A program made the position numbers and the translations under genes. 64,000 nt of DNA from Cordia subcordata (Eukaryota; Streptophyta; Magnoliopsida; Boraginales; Cordiaceae), in assembly GCA_028554755.1 (NCBI GenBank), contig JAPTOF010000020.1, forward strand, positions 625,001-689,000. The letters are read 5' to 3'. The notes beneath the pieces are model-generated. The model searched no databases. It was not told the DNA's origin and saw only the letters and a program-made list of their open reading frames with translations. Shown here one piece after another: positions 47,700 to 60,000 of the stretch; the first letter of the stretch is position 1, and each line of letters opens with the position of its first letter.

Positions 47700-49170
47700 T
47701 CTTATGTATCTCCAGTGTTATGCATGGATTTGACCAGTCATTATTCATTGGGGTTGGATTCACCAACGCCATTGTCGTTCTTAAATAATTCCTTCAAATC
47801 AATAAAATGTCTCGCACACGCTTCTTTACCAAGGTCATATATTCTCTTTTTAATCTCAAATACAAGTATAGTTATGGGCCTAAAACACACCATTTCTGGA
47901 AAATGATATAGGTACAATTTGACCCACCTAACGTTTTCAGGTTGCCGATTCGAATAAAGTACCAGGCGATTCAGATTTTGATAATCTTTAACGAGCCGAT
48001 CTCCCATAATTCTAAACCGAAAATCTAACAAATTTAGCTTTTGCCGATTGAATGAAGATTTATAGCCAAACTCTATCACCTCATAGCTTATTTATTAGAT
48101 AATAATTTAATTAGGAGCATCTCAAACTACAGAGATAAAGGAACATTTCGAACATCTTGTTTGAACTTATTTGTTGAATGATAATTTTGACATTATGAGA
48201 AAAGAAAATTCTCTTACAACCTACAAAGATCAAGGAGCATCTCGTCCGAACTAGTTTATCGACTAATAATTTTGATATTGTCAAAAAAAAAAAAAACTAA
48301 AGAAGATAAAATGATCTCATCTGATATTCTGGAAAACCCTGGACACTAGTAGACACCCTTCGCCTTCAGAGTGCAAGCTCAAGGGGTCCCATCCTTCACC
48401 TCAACCAAAACGATGAAAAGAAATGTCAATCAATTTCCTATCATGTAAAGACATCTGTCATTGTTCGATCCTCTTGTTTCTTTTTTTGAATTGTGTGGAG
48501 GGCGTTACCTCAGAACATGTGGTAGTTATTAATTTTAAGAGAAAAAATATTAAGTAAAATAGAGTCAGATTTTGGCCATTTTGCAAATTATTCTGACAAA
48601 TCATGTCATTGATCATTTTCTTTGAACTTAAGTTACTAGTTTCCATACGACAAAAAGATAATAAAAACAAAATACTAAAAAAAAAATCAGTGCCCCGAAA
48701 AAAGAAAAGAACAGAAAAGATAATGATAAACATATGATCTCGACTTATTATTTGAAAATTTCACCTAATTATTCTTGTAGTCGATAGAATAAACGCATTT
48801 TAGCTCTCCAAATTTTGAGTTACATATAATCTCTTATTATTTTAAAATTTGTTAATATCCCTTATGTTATAAAGAATGTTACTTATACTCTTATATTACA
48901 AAAAATGTTACGCAATATTTACTCTAAAAATTGAGGGGTTTGTATTATTCTTTACTATATAGATTTAATTTGTTAAAATTTACACGTAGACAATTTAATA
49001 TGTTTGTACATGGATAATTTAATATTTTTAAATAGGTGATGCTGAGTTTCGAACCTAAGACTGTTTGGTTTTGAAGCTTTAACACCAAGTTAAAGTTATC
49101 TTTTCGTCTAAAAATTTAAACTTGTAAATAGAATATTAGTTTATTTATTTATTATACTTAAAAATATCTA
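47700..49170. other. Intergenic stretch, nothing recognised
   Basis: A minus-strand frame at 47741-48079 has no recognised motif. No supported gene. Confidence 0.5.
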
Positions 49171-49172
49171 TG

Positions 49173-49398
49173 GGCCTGTTTGGATTAGTTTTTTTCAAGA
49201 AAAAGTATTTTTTTATTAAAAAATTTACATTAAATTTACAATAATTATTTGATTTGATTTCCAAAAAAACTGAAACTCTGAAAAAAGCTCAAATATAATT
49301 TTTTTTAGAAGCGGAAATTTTTAATTTTTCCAAAAAAATTATTTTTTAAAAACTGTTAAAAAAAATACTTTTGAAAAAAGCCAATCCAAACGAACCCT
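49173..49398. mobile_element. MITE of the GGGCCTGTTTGGATT family
   Basis: Ends GGGCCTGTTTGGATTAG and GCCAATCCAAACGAACCC are inverted repeats. About 226 bp, interior of A/T runs, closely like the copy at 63604. Confidence 0.75.
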
Positions 49399-49631
49399 AA
49401 ATTAGAAACAGATTTTTGACATCACCAATCAAAACATTACCTATCCGTCGATAGTTTGGCCAAAGTAGTCGCATAAAACAAGAGTGCGCTTTGCTAATTT
49501 TGAAATGTTAATTACGATATATCTAAACTATGATACCATATGAAGTTATAAAAACGATTTGCTTTGTCTTTTGCTGGGTCTGACACAAAAAGACCCCACT
49601 CGTCATTCAAAAATTTGGCCAAGACTTCGCG

Positions 49632-50590
49632 CGTGTTCGGTAAGTTATTGGTCTGTAAACCAATATTTCGAATAATCTTTTACGCAATTTTTAGCATTTT
49701 AACTATTATGTTCTTAAAAATTAAAAATTTTAGCATTTTATGCTTTTTTGAAAATTCTACTTTTTTTGTATTTTTTTGTTTTTTTATTTTTTCTCCAATC
49801 TCTCCATATACTTTTATCTTTTATTTCACAAATATAAATAAGAAAATATAAAAATGAAATTCAAGTTCTATATAATCTACATAGCTAAAAATATAAGTTT
49901 TATTAGTATTCTTTTGACAAAATAATTTTGAATCTATTAAAATTATTTTTTATAATATTAATACAAAATATTTTATCAAAAAAATAGCCATATATTTAAT
50001 ATTAAAATATAATTGTAAAAATATATATCTAACTATAGAATATTTAATCTCATTCCTATAATAATAATGATATTTATAATTATTATAACAATAATAAAAA
50101 CATAATATTAATGCCCTTTTACTTTATTTTATATTAATCAGTTAAACTAACATCTAATTTTACTTAACTCATTTTGTTCAATCACCTAATTAAATATCTA
50201 TCAGTTAATAACGAAAGTACAACAACTATCTTGAAGAAGTTCAGTGTGACAAGAGCTTACACCGGTCAAAGGTTGCCGGCCCCGCAAGGTACTATTGAAA
50301 TTCTCTTTGGTCCCGTCGCCTTATCGCTCCTATCCGCAGATTTCCTTCTGAAAGAGCAAAGTCGAGTTCCAGCCTTCTTCGTTCAATCAGATCGGATCTG
50401 TGACGAGATGGATAATATAAGCCGGGTTTCGCCAGACAATTGCTTTCCTCTCCCGAGAGGATTACTCCCCCCTTGGCCTAGCCTAAGCCTAATGGCTACC
50501 CAAACAATAATCAGTTACTCAAACAGTTATCAATTATCCAAACAATTATCAGTTATCAACTACCTAACACCTAAATTTACCGAACAGGCT
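49632..50590. mobile_element. Possible element with TGTTCGGTAA ends carrying foreign sequence
   Basis: TGTTCGGTAAGTTATTGG at 49634 and, inverted, TTTACCGAACA near 50578 could be terminal repeats of a unit of about 955 bp. Inside, 50245-50495 is clearly less AT-rich than its surroundings and ends in TAAGCCTAATGGC. The rest is A/T-rich filler. Confidence 0.3.
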
Positions 50591-50654
50591 ACTCGCATTA
50601 AAGTCTCTGTCCAGTCAAAATGAATACGAGCGTATCTAAAGTTCTAAAGATTCT

Positions 50655-50693
<39 letters not shown>

Positions 50694-50762
50694 AAAAGGA
50701 ACATTTCTACTGAAAAGTAAAGCATTTTTAGTTTTGATGGATTCTTAATTGTTGCATTTTAC

Positions 50763-50943
50763 GGTTCATTTGGAGTGACTTTTACAAAGAGTAACTTTTA
50801 TACAAGTTTCTAGGAAAGATGCATTTTTACAAGTGTAATTTTTTTACTTTTTAAAAACTCAATTTAAATTTTTTAAAAAAGTTATTAGCTTTTTTTTTTG
50901 TCCTATTAAAAACCAATGCATAAAAACAATCCAAACAGACCCC
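50763..50943. mobile_element. Short MITE relative
   Basis: GGTTCATTTGGAGTGACTTT at the left and CAATCCAAACAGACCCC at the right are imperfect inverted ends of the same family. Confidence 0.45.
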
Positions 50944-51244
50944 TAATGGTTTTGTTTTATAATTAATAATTAATCTATGTCTATATATTACATAAAGTAG
51001 AATCCACATCCTTTTCTTTATTAATGGCACATATTCTTTATTTAGTGAGATTTTTTCCTTCTAAAATTTCATAAGTTTTCTCTTAATGTCTATGCATTTT
51101 TATTTTATTTTCTCAATTTAAATATTAAATTTTTTTATTATAAACTTCTTATTAACAAATATAATTAACATAAAAAATTTCACAAGAATATTAAATTTAA
51201 CAAAATATATTAAAATTTTACTCTTGCAATGTATAAGTGTTAAA

Positions 51245-51745
51245 CAATTTATTGTAAATTATTAGGGAACCTCTCATGATCAATTAAAAATGCACCAAAC
51301 CCTCTAATCTATAAAGTTCCTAATAACTTTCTCTCGGTCTATTAAAAATATACCAAACCCCTACATTTAAAATTTTTTTTTTCATCTCATAATTGCACTG
51401 GTCGTGCCCAAATAACATGTCGTTTGTTTTTTTTTTTTTTTGTTAAGATTAATTTTTATTGGTTAAAAAATATTCATTTCTTCGCAAGAAAAAGAATTTC
51501 CATGACATGCAATTTTAAACTAACAAAAATTAATTCTAAATAGAAGAATTCTCACCACGTGCAATTTCAAACTAACAAAAATTAATCTAGATAAAAGAAT
51601 TCTCACAATATGCAATTTCAACTGGTACAATACAATTATGCTTAAAGATCATCAAATTTTTTTTTGATAAGAGATCTGATATGCTATTAATGGACCATAA
51701 AGATTATAAATTTTTTTTTAAATAATAAAAATTCGATGCACTCTG
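51245..51745. repeat. Dispersed repeat family, copy 2
   Basis: Related to 23885-24305. It contains an internal triplicate of about 65 bp around TGCAATTT(C/T)AAACTAACAAA. Confidence 0.5.
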
Positions 51746-51768
51746 AACCATAATTTACGATCATTTAA

Positions 51769-51980
51769 GGGCCCGTTTAAATTAACTTTTTTTAAAAGCG
51801 TTTCTTTTAACAAATTTTTTTTTTGAGAAGTTAAAAATTCTGACTTTTAAAAAAAATTATATTTAAGTTTTTTTTTTCAGAGTTTTAATTTTTAAAAAAA
51901 TTAAATTAAATAATTATTACAAATTTAATGTAAATTTTTTTTTATTTTTTCTTATAAAAGACCAATTCAAGGAGGCCCCC
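51769..51980. mobile_element. MITE of the GGGCC family, TAA target site
   Basis: Left GGGCCCGTTTAAATTAAC, right GACCAATTCAAGGAGGCCCCC, flanked by TAA on both sides. This suggests a PIF/Harbinger (Tourist)-like target site. Confidence 0.6.
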
Positions 51981-52408
51981 TAAGTGAAGCGCAGGAGACA
52001 ACGCATACACAACGCAGGCACTAGAGTGCTTCCCCCCCGCCAGCATTAAAACCTGCTCTTATTTGCTGATCCCATGACTCACCCTGTTGACCGACTCTCC
52101 AACCTACCTCTTAATTCCCCTATCATCCCGCTTTCCATAAATGGCCATAAAAATCATTACCAAAAGTACACACAAAAAACAGCCATAAACTTGTTTACAC
52201 ATATATTTTTCTATATATATATATATATGTTGAATAATAATACATATACACGGAGCTAAAGGCAAGAAGCACTCTAAAGACAAGAAGCACTTACTGATAC
52301 AGAAACCTCTTTATCTTTTCTGTACGGCATAAAAGTATACGTATATGTGTGTATATATAAAGAAATTAGGGCAAAAAAACGCGAGGAATTGAATTTAGTC
52401 GGGAAAAA

Positions 52409-52593
52409 ATGGGGAGGAGGAAGCTGGAGATAAAGAGGATTGCAGACAAGAGCAGCAGGCAAGTGACGTTCACGAAGCGCAGAAATGGATTGATGAAGAA
52501 AGCGAAGGAGTTGAGCATTCTGTGCGACGTGGAAATCGCCGTCCTTATCTTCTCCTCTCGCGGCAAGTTCTACCATTTCTCCAGCGCCAATAG
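52409..52593 (+). CDS. FLC-like MADS-box gene, exon 1 only in window
   Basis: Exon of 185 nt, the standard first MIKC exon, ending AATAG|GTCAGT. It encodes [20 protein letters not shown], a basic [20 protein letters not shown] core, and [29 protein letters not shown] and the HFSSAN end are typical of the FLOWERING LOCUS C clade, as opposed to the [17 protein letters not shown] of SEP/AP1. FLC proteins repress flowering, classically until vernalised. A TATATAAAG lies about 55 bp upstream of the ATG. No exon 2 was recognised up to base 64000, so intron 1 exceeds 11.4 kb or the gene is broken. Same orientation as SEP3, about 12 kb downstream, matching the known SEP-FLC tandem. Confidence 0.8.
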
Positions 52594-55280
52594 GTCAGTA
52601 GCACTCCATAGTTGCTTTTTTTTTCTTCTTCAATTTTGACAGCGTGCTTGTTTAGATCTTTTTGAGTATTTTCTCTCTTTTTTTTTTTTTTGGCTTTTGT
52701 ACTTGAATTGTACGTGCTTTACTGGTGTGAACTGCTCTATAGTGCTTCGTGCTTATCCATAGACTTTTTTTTTTTTGAATGTGCATTTCAATCATATTTA
52801 AAGTACGAGCCTGTTTACGAGAAAAAGGAGGTAAAGAAGGGCTTAATTAAGCCCTAGATATAGACTCTACAGCTTTTAGCTAATCTATTTCAGATTATTA
52901 TATGTACACGACTTATCTTTTATTAAGTTAAAAGCTGTTATTTTTTATATTTTGTTTTAATGACGATAATATTATCATGGGATATATATGCTTTATTTTA
53001 GGTGATATATATTTAGTTGTTGTTGTGATCGTTATCACATGGGTGAACGGGACTTTTAAGACGTGGAGGACTCTTCCTGATCCAGCGTTTGCTCAGTCGA
53101 CTAGTTATTTTATGCGGCTATTTTGTCTTTCGTGAAGGTGCAGCCGCGCAATTCTTTGAACTGTTGCCTACGTTTCGTGTGTTTGTTGCTTGCTCAGATA
53201 GTTCTCTTTTCATGAATCTTGTAGTGTGAAAAATTGGAGTTTTCTATTTAGTGTCACCAGGCCTTTGACTTGCTGAAGCATATTTGCTGCAACGCCCTGC
53301 GTTGCCTCATTTCTTGGATTAAACCATGGACTTTATGTCCAAAATAACCTGGAAATCCAATTCAGTAATCCCGGAATTTGATGTGCTGGATTGAGATGAA
53401 GATCAAGGTTATAGAGGTACTAGGATTACGATTTAGGCTATAACAAGATTTATCTATACAGTGTTTGTATGGTACAAACTAAGGATTACTTTGGCTTGGT
53501 AAGGGAAAGGGAAGAATATTGAAGGAGACAAAAGTTTCCTTGTTTAGATTTTAGCTGAGGGAATGTAAATGAGAGAAGGCTAGGAAATTGAAGTTTTTCA
53601 TGTTCTTTTATTTTGAGAGGAAGAGTACTTATAAATTCTATCGAATGTACACGTACACTTGTTCCCTTTTTCTCTTCTTCACCATGATGCATATACCCTC
53701 ACCTCATACCTCGTTTCCATTCCTCCTTCATAGTGCATATATACACACCTCATATTGATACCAAGGGTGCTCTAGTTAGAACGGTCTCAATTTCTTGTTT
53801 TGCTACTTATTTTTAACTTATGAGATGCTGTGTCAACGACAAGTTTTGAAGATATCTCATAATGATACTCTAGAAGGTTGAATACCAACACATGGAGATA
53901 CCCATTGCTATCTTTTGCCATATTATCACTGACATCTTATAGTAGGGAATAACTCTAGCAACCTTATTAAGCAATTTTCTTGTCATGTTCTTTTCACAAC
54001 GTATCATAATTTCCTTTGGCAAAGGTTGCGGCTAGATTCTGACAATCCAATCCATGAGAAGTCAGGATCTGGTTACTCAATTCGTATCCCAATGTTTTTT
54101 TGTGTTTTTTAGTCTGTTTGACTTCTCTTCTGGCACCTTTTAGAGCGCCCAAGCTATGTTATGAAGATCTCTTAGGTGCCTTAAGCAATCGAAGGGAGGT
54201 TGTCCCCAAAAATTGGATGGAGCTCAAGGCAATGTCTTATTGTTAAGCAATTTTCTTCTCTCGCTCTTTTAATAATATGTCATAATTTCCTTGGCAAGAT
54301 GCTACAGGTACTCAGTTAAGGAAGACTTGGGACATGTTATTGGATACTCGCCATCACACCCTGCAATCTACATAACCTTTTGTCGTACGATTTTGTAAGC
54401 AAATCTTGTAGGTTTGAGCATACTTACTGAAAAAAGAAGGTGAAATGTTATATGTAGGAAACCTTTATCAACGGCACCTGTACGCTTGCGGCTTAATTCC
54501 TTATGTACTTTATATTAGTGGTTTATAACTTGTCTCCTACCTGGGAAAAGGGACATCTTCTTTCTTCATAAGTTTTTCTCTTCACCATCTTGGTTGTTCC
54601 CTATCAACGTAAGACATGTCAAGTATGCGTGTTATTTAGATTTGTAACTGGAGGTTGTTCTTCATTTATCAACCAATGGACTTTCATATCAATGTCATTC
54701 TTTTTCAGGTTTTATGAGAAATGTCCATTCTCAAATGGTTCTTGTTGAAGGATATACCTCATGTATAGGTTAAAAAGGTGCTTGCACATGGTGCCTCAAG
54801 TGATGTATTGGTTTGCCTATCTATGTAATAGTAGCTTGTCGAGTATAGTAGAGATTGGATCTTAGAGTTTGAAGAGTTATCTCTATAAACTTATGTTGAA
54901 CTGTGGGCTTATGTTGAATGGTGGATTGCGCTCCATGGACATGGAAACGCCTAATGAAAATGTTGGCACAATGCCTTAATTAGACTTGGAATAGGATATA
55001 TTTCCATGCCAATCGTTTGTTTTTCTCATCCAAATAAATAAGTAGCAGTCTTGTTTGTGATGGCTTATTTTGAAATAATGAACCCTTTTAAGCATTAAGA
55101 AAGGCTCAAGCTATAGTTGACTAAGTGACAGTACTTCACTAATGCGAGGTGACGATGGTTGCCGCATTGATTTGGGTTCAACCTTCGATCCTCGATAGAT
55201 AACATTTCCTTTCTGAAGTAGTAACTGACTACCTCGGCATTTCTAATCACCAAATTCAATCACATAGTGTCATGAAGGTG
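52594..55280. other. Start of FLC-like intron 1
   Basis: No coding sequence. From about 53.9 kb it may be internal non-coding sequence of the Copia remnant below. A short word around TTAAGCAATTTTCTT..CATAATTTCCTT is repeated at about 53970 and 54243. Confidence 0.4.
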
Positions 55281-55285
55281 GAATA

Positions 55286-55523
55286 GATGTCTTATATTGG
55301 AGAAAAATTTTTGCCATTGTGAAGTAGGCAATCTATGAGAAAAACATATTCACCTTTGTAAAGTAGGCAATTCCAAAAGTAACCTGCTATGATACAGCCC
55401 AGGAGATGTCTTATATTGGAGAAAAATTTTCTCCATTTTGAAGTAGGCAATCTACGAGAAAAACATATTCACCTTTGTAAAGTAAGCAATTCCCAAAGTA
55501 ACCTGTTATGATACAGCCCAGGA
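55286..55523. repeat. 119-bp tandem duplication
   Basis: 55286-55404 and 55405-55523 are head-to-tail copies beginning GATGTCTTATATTGGAGAAA and ending GATACAGCCCAGGA, with few differences. Confidence 0.85.
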
Positions 55524-55599
55524 GCATAACCAAGATAGTAGCCCAAGCCCAAAAAAGGATATACTAGCTCAGTAGCATTTAGAAGAACCTCAACCAACT

Positions 55600-57006
55600 A
55601 TTAGCATTTAGTTGTTCATCAAACACAACTAATTCTGTCTTAGTCATATTGAGTTATATAGATGATATTGTCATCTTTAGGTCATCTATGCAACTATGTT
55701 GATTCACTTATTTAGTTGATGATTTTGCAATCAAAGATCTAGGTAGGCTATCTTATATCTTAGGTCTAGAGGTTAGTTAGTTTGACTTCATTCTTCATCA
55801 ACAAAAATATGCTTCAGACCTTCTAAGCAAGGCTTGGCTTGCTTAATTGTGAGGCTGCTACTACACCTGCAATGCCAACTCATATTACAAAGTGCTCATG
55901 TTGACCAATAACCTTATGTAGATCCTACTCATTTAAGAAATATTGTGAAAGCCATGCAATATCTTAAATTAACCCAGGCTTACATTCAATTTTCGATTAA
56001 CTTTGTTTGCCAACATACTCACAATCCTGCTCGAGCACATTATATTGCTTTAAAAGAAATTGCTCAGATGTATTGGCGGTACTTGCAATTCAGGGCTAAA
56101 TAATCTCGTAGCCTATTCAGACTCTGATTGCGCCATTGACCTTATTACAAGAAAGTCCCTTACTCGCTTTGGCCAAAGAAACAAAACATAGTAGCCTATA
56201 AAGCACTTGTATCCATAGATGTAGAAATCAAATGGTTGACATTGACGGTGAAAGACGTATACTGCCAATTGTCTACTCCTAGCTTTGGTGTGATAACAAA
56301 TATGCTATCACACTGGCTACTAATCCTATTCGACATAATAGCACTAAACATACTGATTTGGATTGCCATTTTATTCAAGAGCAGGAAACAAAGCAGCTTT
56401 CTCTATCTTATATTGCTAGTCATGATCAAGTGACAGACTTGTTTACTAGGCCTTTGTCTATCTCAGCTTTCACTAATCTCGAGGACAATCTTCCCCTAGC
56501 TGCACCCTAGCTCTATTTGAGGAGGGCCCAGTGACAATCGTACAGCAATTAGTTGTTAGCGAGGCAAGTTTAACTAACTTCAGTGCATTGTTATTCTAGT
56601 TATAAATTGGCTACAACATCTTTCACTAATCTTGAGGAGGGCCTAGTGACAGTAGTACAACAATTAGTTGTTAGCGAGGCAAGTATAACTAATTCCAGTG
56701 CATTGTTATTCTAGTTATAAATTGGCTGCAGTATGTACAAGTCATTTGAGTTCAACATCTAGCGACTGGAGCAGTATGGAGCCGAGGAGCAGCGCAGTAG
56801 ATGAGATAGAAGAAGGGGCCAGGCTCTCGGTGGAGTAGAGGAGACGATTAAGCTGTCCGCTTGTAGGTTGGGTAGTAACGGTCGGAGAGGGGCAATTACT
56901 CATTCTTAAAACGCTCATGGGCCTTTTATTTGAAGGTAAAGGAACGGGATCCGGAGTTTATTGATCAATAAGAGGGTTGAATTCTTCTTCTGTTGTTGTA
57001 ATCCCA
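55600..57006 (+). mobile_element. Copia remnant (RT end, RNase H, LTR) in FLC-like intron 1
   Basis: Broken frames read LSYIDDIVIF, FAIKDLGRLSYILGLEV, THLRNIVKAMQYLKLT (55640-55990), YSDSDCAID (56115), and WCDNKYAITLATNPIRHNST then VTDLFTRPLSISAFTNLEDN (56290-56490). These are the Copia RT active-site region and the RNase H tail. GAGGAGGGCCCAG precedes TGACAATCG (56532), a PPT and LTR start. The LTR start is itself duplicated (56532-56615 versus 56650-56733). The right border near 57006 is approximate. It belongs to a different family from the element at 16.8 kb. Confidence 0.8.
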
Positions 57007-57009
57007 TAA

Positions 57010-60000
57010 TGATATTTAGAGGCCTCTCCGTATAAGTAGGTTCATGGTGTATGGGTATAATGATTTAATCATGCATTCAATATAATAGAGGTGGAAAACA
57101 ACAAGCTTTCGACCTATAGGCATAGGATTAAAGAAAATAGGAGTCAAATCATAAAAAGATAGAGAATTAGAGGGTAAGTAATAAATTCTACGACTGAGCA
57201 CAAGAAGAAGAGATGAAGAAAGATAAGAGGTAGATGAAGAAACAAGAAGGTTAGAACCCTGCAGAAGATGGGTACCAGAAGAGGCAGAGCTTGACTCCTG
57301 ATAAGAAGGGGAGGAATGGAGAAGTGAAGGATTTGAAAGGAATCAATTCCCATTGGTTTTACTATTTATATTATATTTTGTCTTTTTCAAAAGAGGAGAT
57401 TTTTACTACTTGAAGTAGATCCTGCCCAAAAACAGGAGGATTGGAGGGCTTTGAAAGAATATTTGAGTTGTATGTGTTGGCTTTTTGAAGTGTCCAAATT
57501 GTTTATCTTTTAAAGATTTTTGACCTAGAGATTAATGATATCAAAAATTGCAAAGATAAAGGACTGGTTTTTTATGTTTTAAGTATAAAGGACTTAAATT
57601 GTCAAAAGGTAAAAAATGAGTCTAAATTGGACATTAACACCAATAAACTAAAATACAGGCTTGTAAAGGTTTTTATATCTAATAATTGTGACATCGTGGT
57701 CCCATATGTAAAAAAATAAACTTTTTAATTTTTGAAGTTTATGAATTGGAATTTAATGTTGTTTGGACAAATGTATGCATGTAAATATATATTTTCGAAA
57801 TAACATGTGCATGACGTGTAGACTATTGTGAATGAAAAAAAGAAATTATTCTAGGACCTTTTGGAGATCGATCTTGAATTAATTTAGTCTGCAAACCGTA
57901 AGTTATTAAGGCACTCTTGATTTGCCATTTCAATTTTAACGCTTTTTCAATTCTAAACGTGCATGTCAACATAGCTTAGATAGTTTCGAATGTGTCAATT
58001 TCATCTTATCCCTCCTATGTCTTGTATTTCCGTGTCTATAGGAGTGAGGTTAACCTTCCTAATTTTGAGTGCAAAGTGGTGGCTATCCAAGCCACAATTA
58101 GCGACATCTCCTTTTAACCAGATGACTATGTGTAACTTTTCTCCTAATCCATGCATGAAAAACTCTTGTTCTCCTAATCTGTGCATGAAAAATTAAGACG
58201 CATTTTTAAGTTAATCTTCAACTCCCATTGACCAATTGATTATCTGATCAACTTTTATATCCTTTATTTTCCCACTACATGTGCTTAATGTGATGATTTT
58301 AGATAATATTTTGTTGGAATATGTACATGGATACATAAGCACAGAGAATATTATCACATTTGTTTGGCATAACTGGTTTGCTTTAGTTTTATATTTGAGG
58401 TAACACTTTTATTTATTAGTTTCATAGTAGATAAGTATTTTTAGAAAATATTTTCAATCACTCTTGATGATATTAATTATTATTTTACTTCTGAAATTAT
58501 GTTTTGTTTTTTTCCTACTAATAAACGTACTGGGTGACCTCTTTTTTTGTTTGTCTGTCCTCCTTTTCTTCAAAATCAGGAAATGTCATCTTTGACAAAT
58601 GTTGGTTTACTTGAGCATGTCTTTGGGAGCTTCTTTTTGCTTGATGGAGTATTATTAGCAATTGAGTTGTAATGGTTATTGGACTTTATGCTTTCAAATG
58701 CTCACATTTAAGTGAATTTTACATGATTATTGTTGATATGGATGACTATTGTATGTTAATTCAATCTTCGAATGTATATTGTCAAACATGAAATTTTGAG
58801 GGAAAGAATGGGAGTTATAATTTGTGAACTATGAGTTCGGTTGTAGAAAATCCTCTTTCAATATAATGTTTTGAACTCTTACTTGATAATTTTTTCCCCC
58901 CTATTTTAGTTGGATTCATCATTAAAATACTTGCACAAATAGTTATATCAAAAGATTAAATGAAGCATACTTCTTTTATGACGTTTCTTTGACAAATATA
59001 CACTTCCCTATTCTAATGAAACGTTGGTTGTTCAAACGTATAATACATCACATTGGTTGTTCAAACGTCTAATACGTCTGTATTATAACATGATACAATA
59101 ATTTGTTAGAAATTAAGCGTAAGATATTTGACAAAGTTCTCTCATTGATAATTAGAAGATAGGGGTTTAAAGGATAATCAAACTAATCCAAACTAAATTT
59201 TATCTTACTTTGGTACCCGGCCCAATGGAAAGGGTTTTGGATTAGAAAGCGGAGAGTGGCATACAATTCTTTGTGCTAGGATGAAGAAGAGAGAAAGGGA
59301 TGAACATTCCTTTCTTATCGTTGCCTTGCAAAATCTCATGTTCTTTGTCTTTACTTGTAAATGAAAATTATAAGATTGTAAATGTTCAAAATTAGAAAAG
59401 TGACATTAGACAAAGTTTTATTAGATTAGGAAATGGAAAAAGAGAAAACTGAAAAATACTTTGTAGTTCTTCATTTGATCAAGAGTCTCAATACCATTAT
59501 TTGGCTTTCTTTGTCACTTTTTATGAATAGCCCTACTCATTGTTTATGATATTTGATTTAAAGAATTTGCTACCAATCATTAGCTATGTTTGAATAGATT
59601 TAAAGATTTATGATTTGAAAAATAATAAAACAAATCAATATTCAAAAGTGAGTTCTTTTATAACAAGAGAGAAAAAGGTTTTTTGGTTTTCAGTGCACAT
59701 CATAAAAAACATAGAGATGTTATTTATTTATTTTTATATATCTTTCTTATATTTAGTGGTTCTAATTGAAACTTATTTTAGATGCTTTACACTTGGCCAC
59801 TATAACATTATATTTACTATCTGAGTGGAAGTATATAACTTAATATGTAATTTATATTTTACTTTATTTAACGATTATATTTATGTTCATACAACCGTCT
59901 CTTCTTATTATTCTCCGAAAACATATTTCTAGTTTATGCTTTGAAGCTAGGATTGAGTTAAAAAAAACCTCTTCACTGTTATCATTTATCTTTTCAAATT

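Noticed and set aside
47335..47772. Frames across the SINE on both strands
   Set aside because: They result from the less AT-rich SINE body and cross its target duplications.
47741..48079. 112-codon minus-strand frame
   Set aside because: No recognised motif and an AT-rich intron-like composition; could be a relic but is not supportable.
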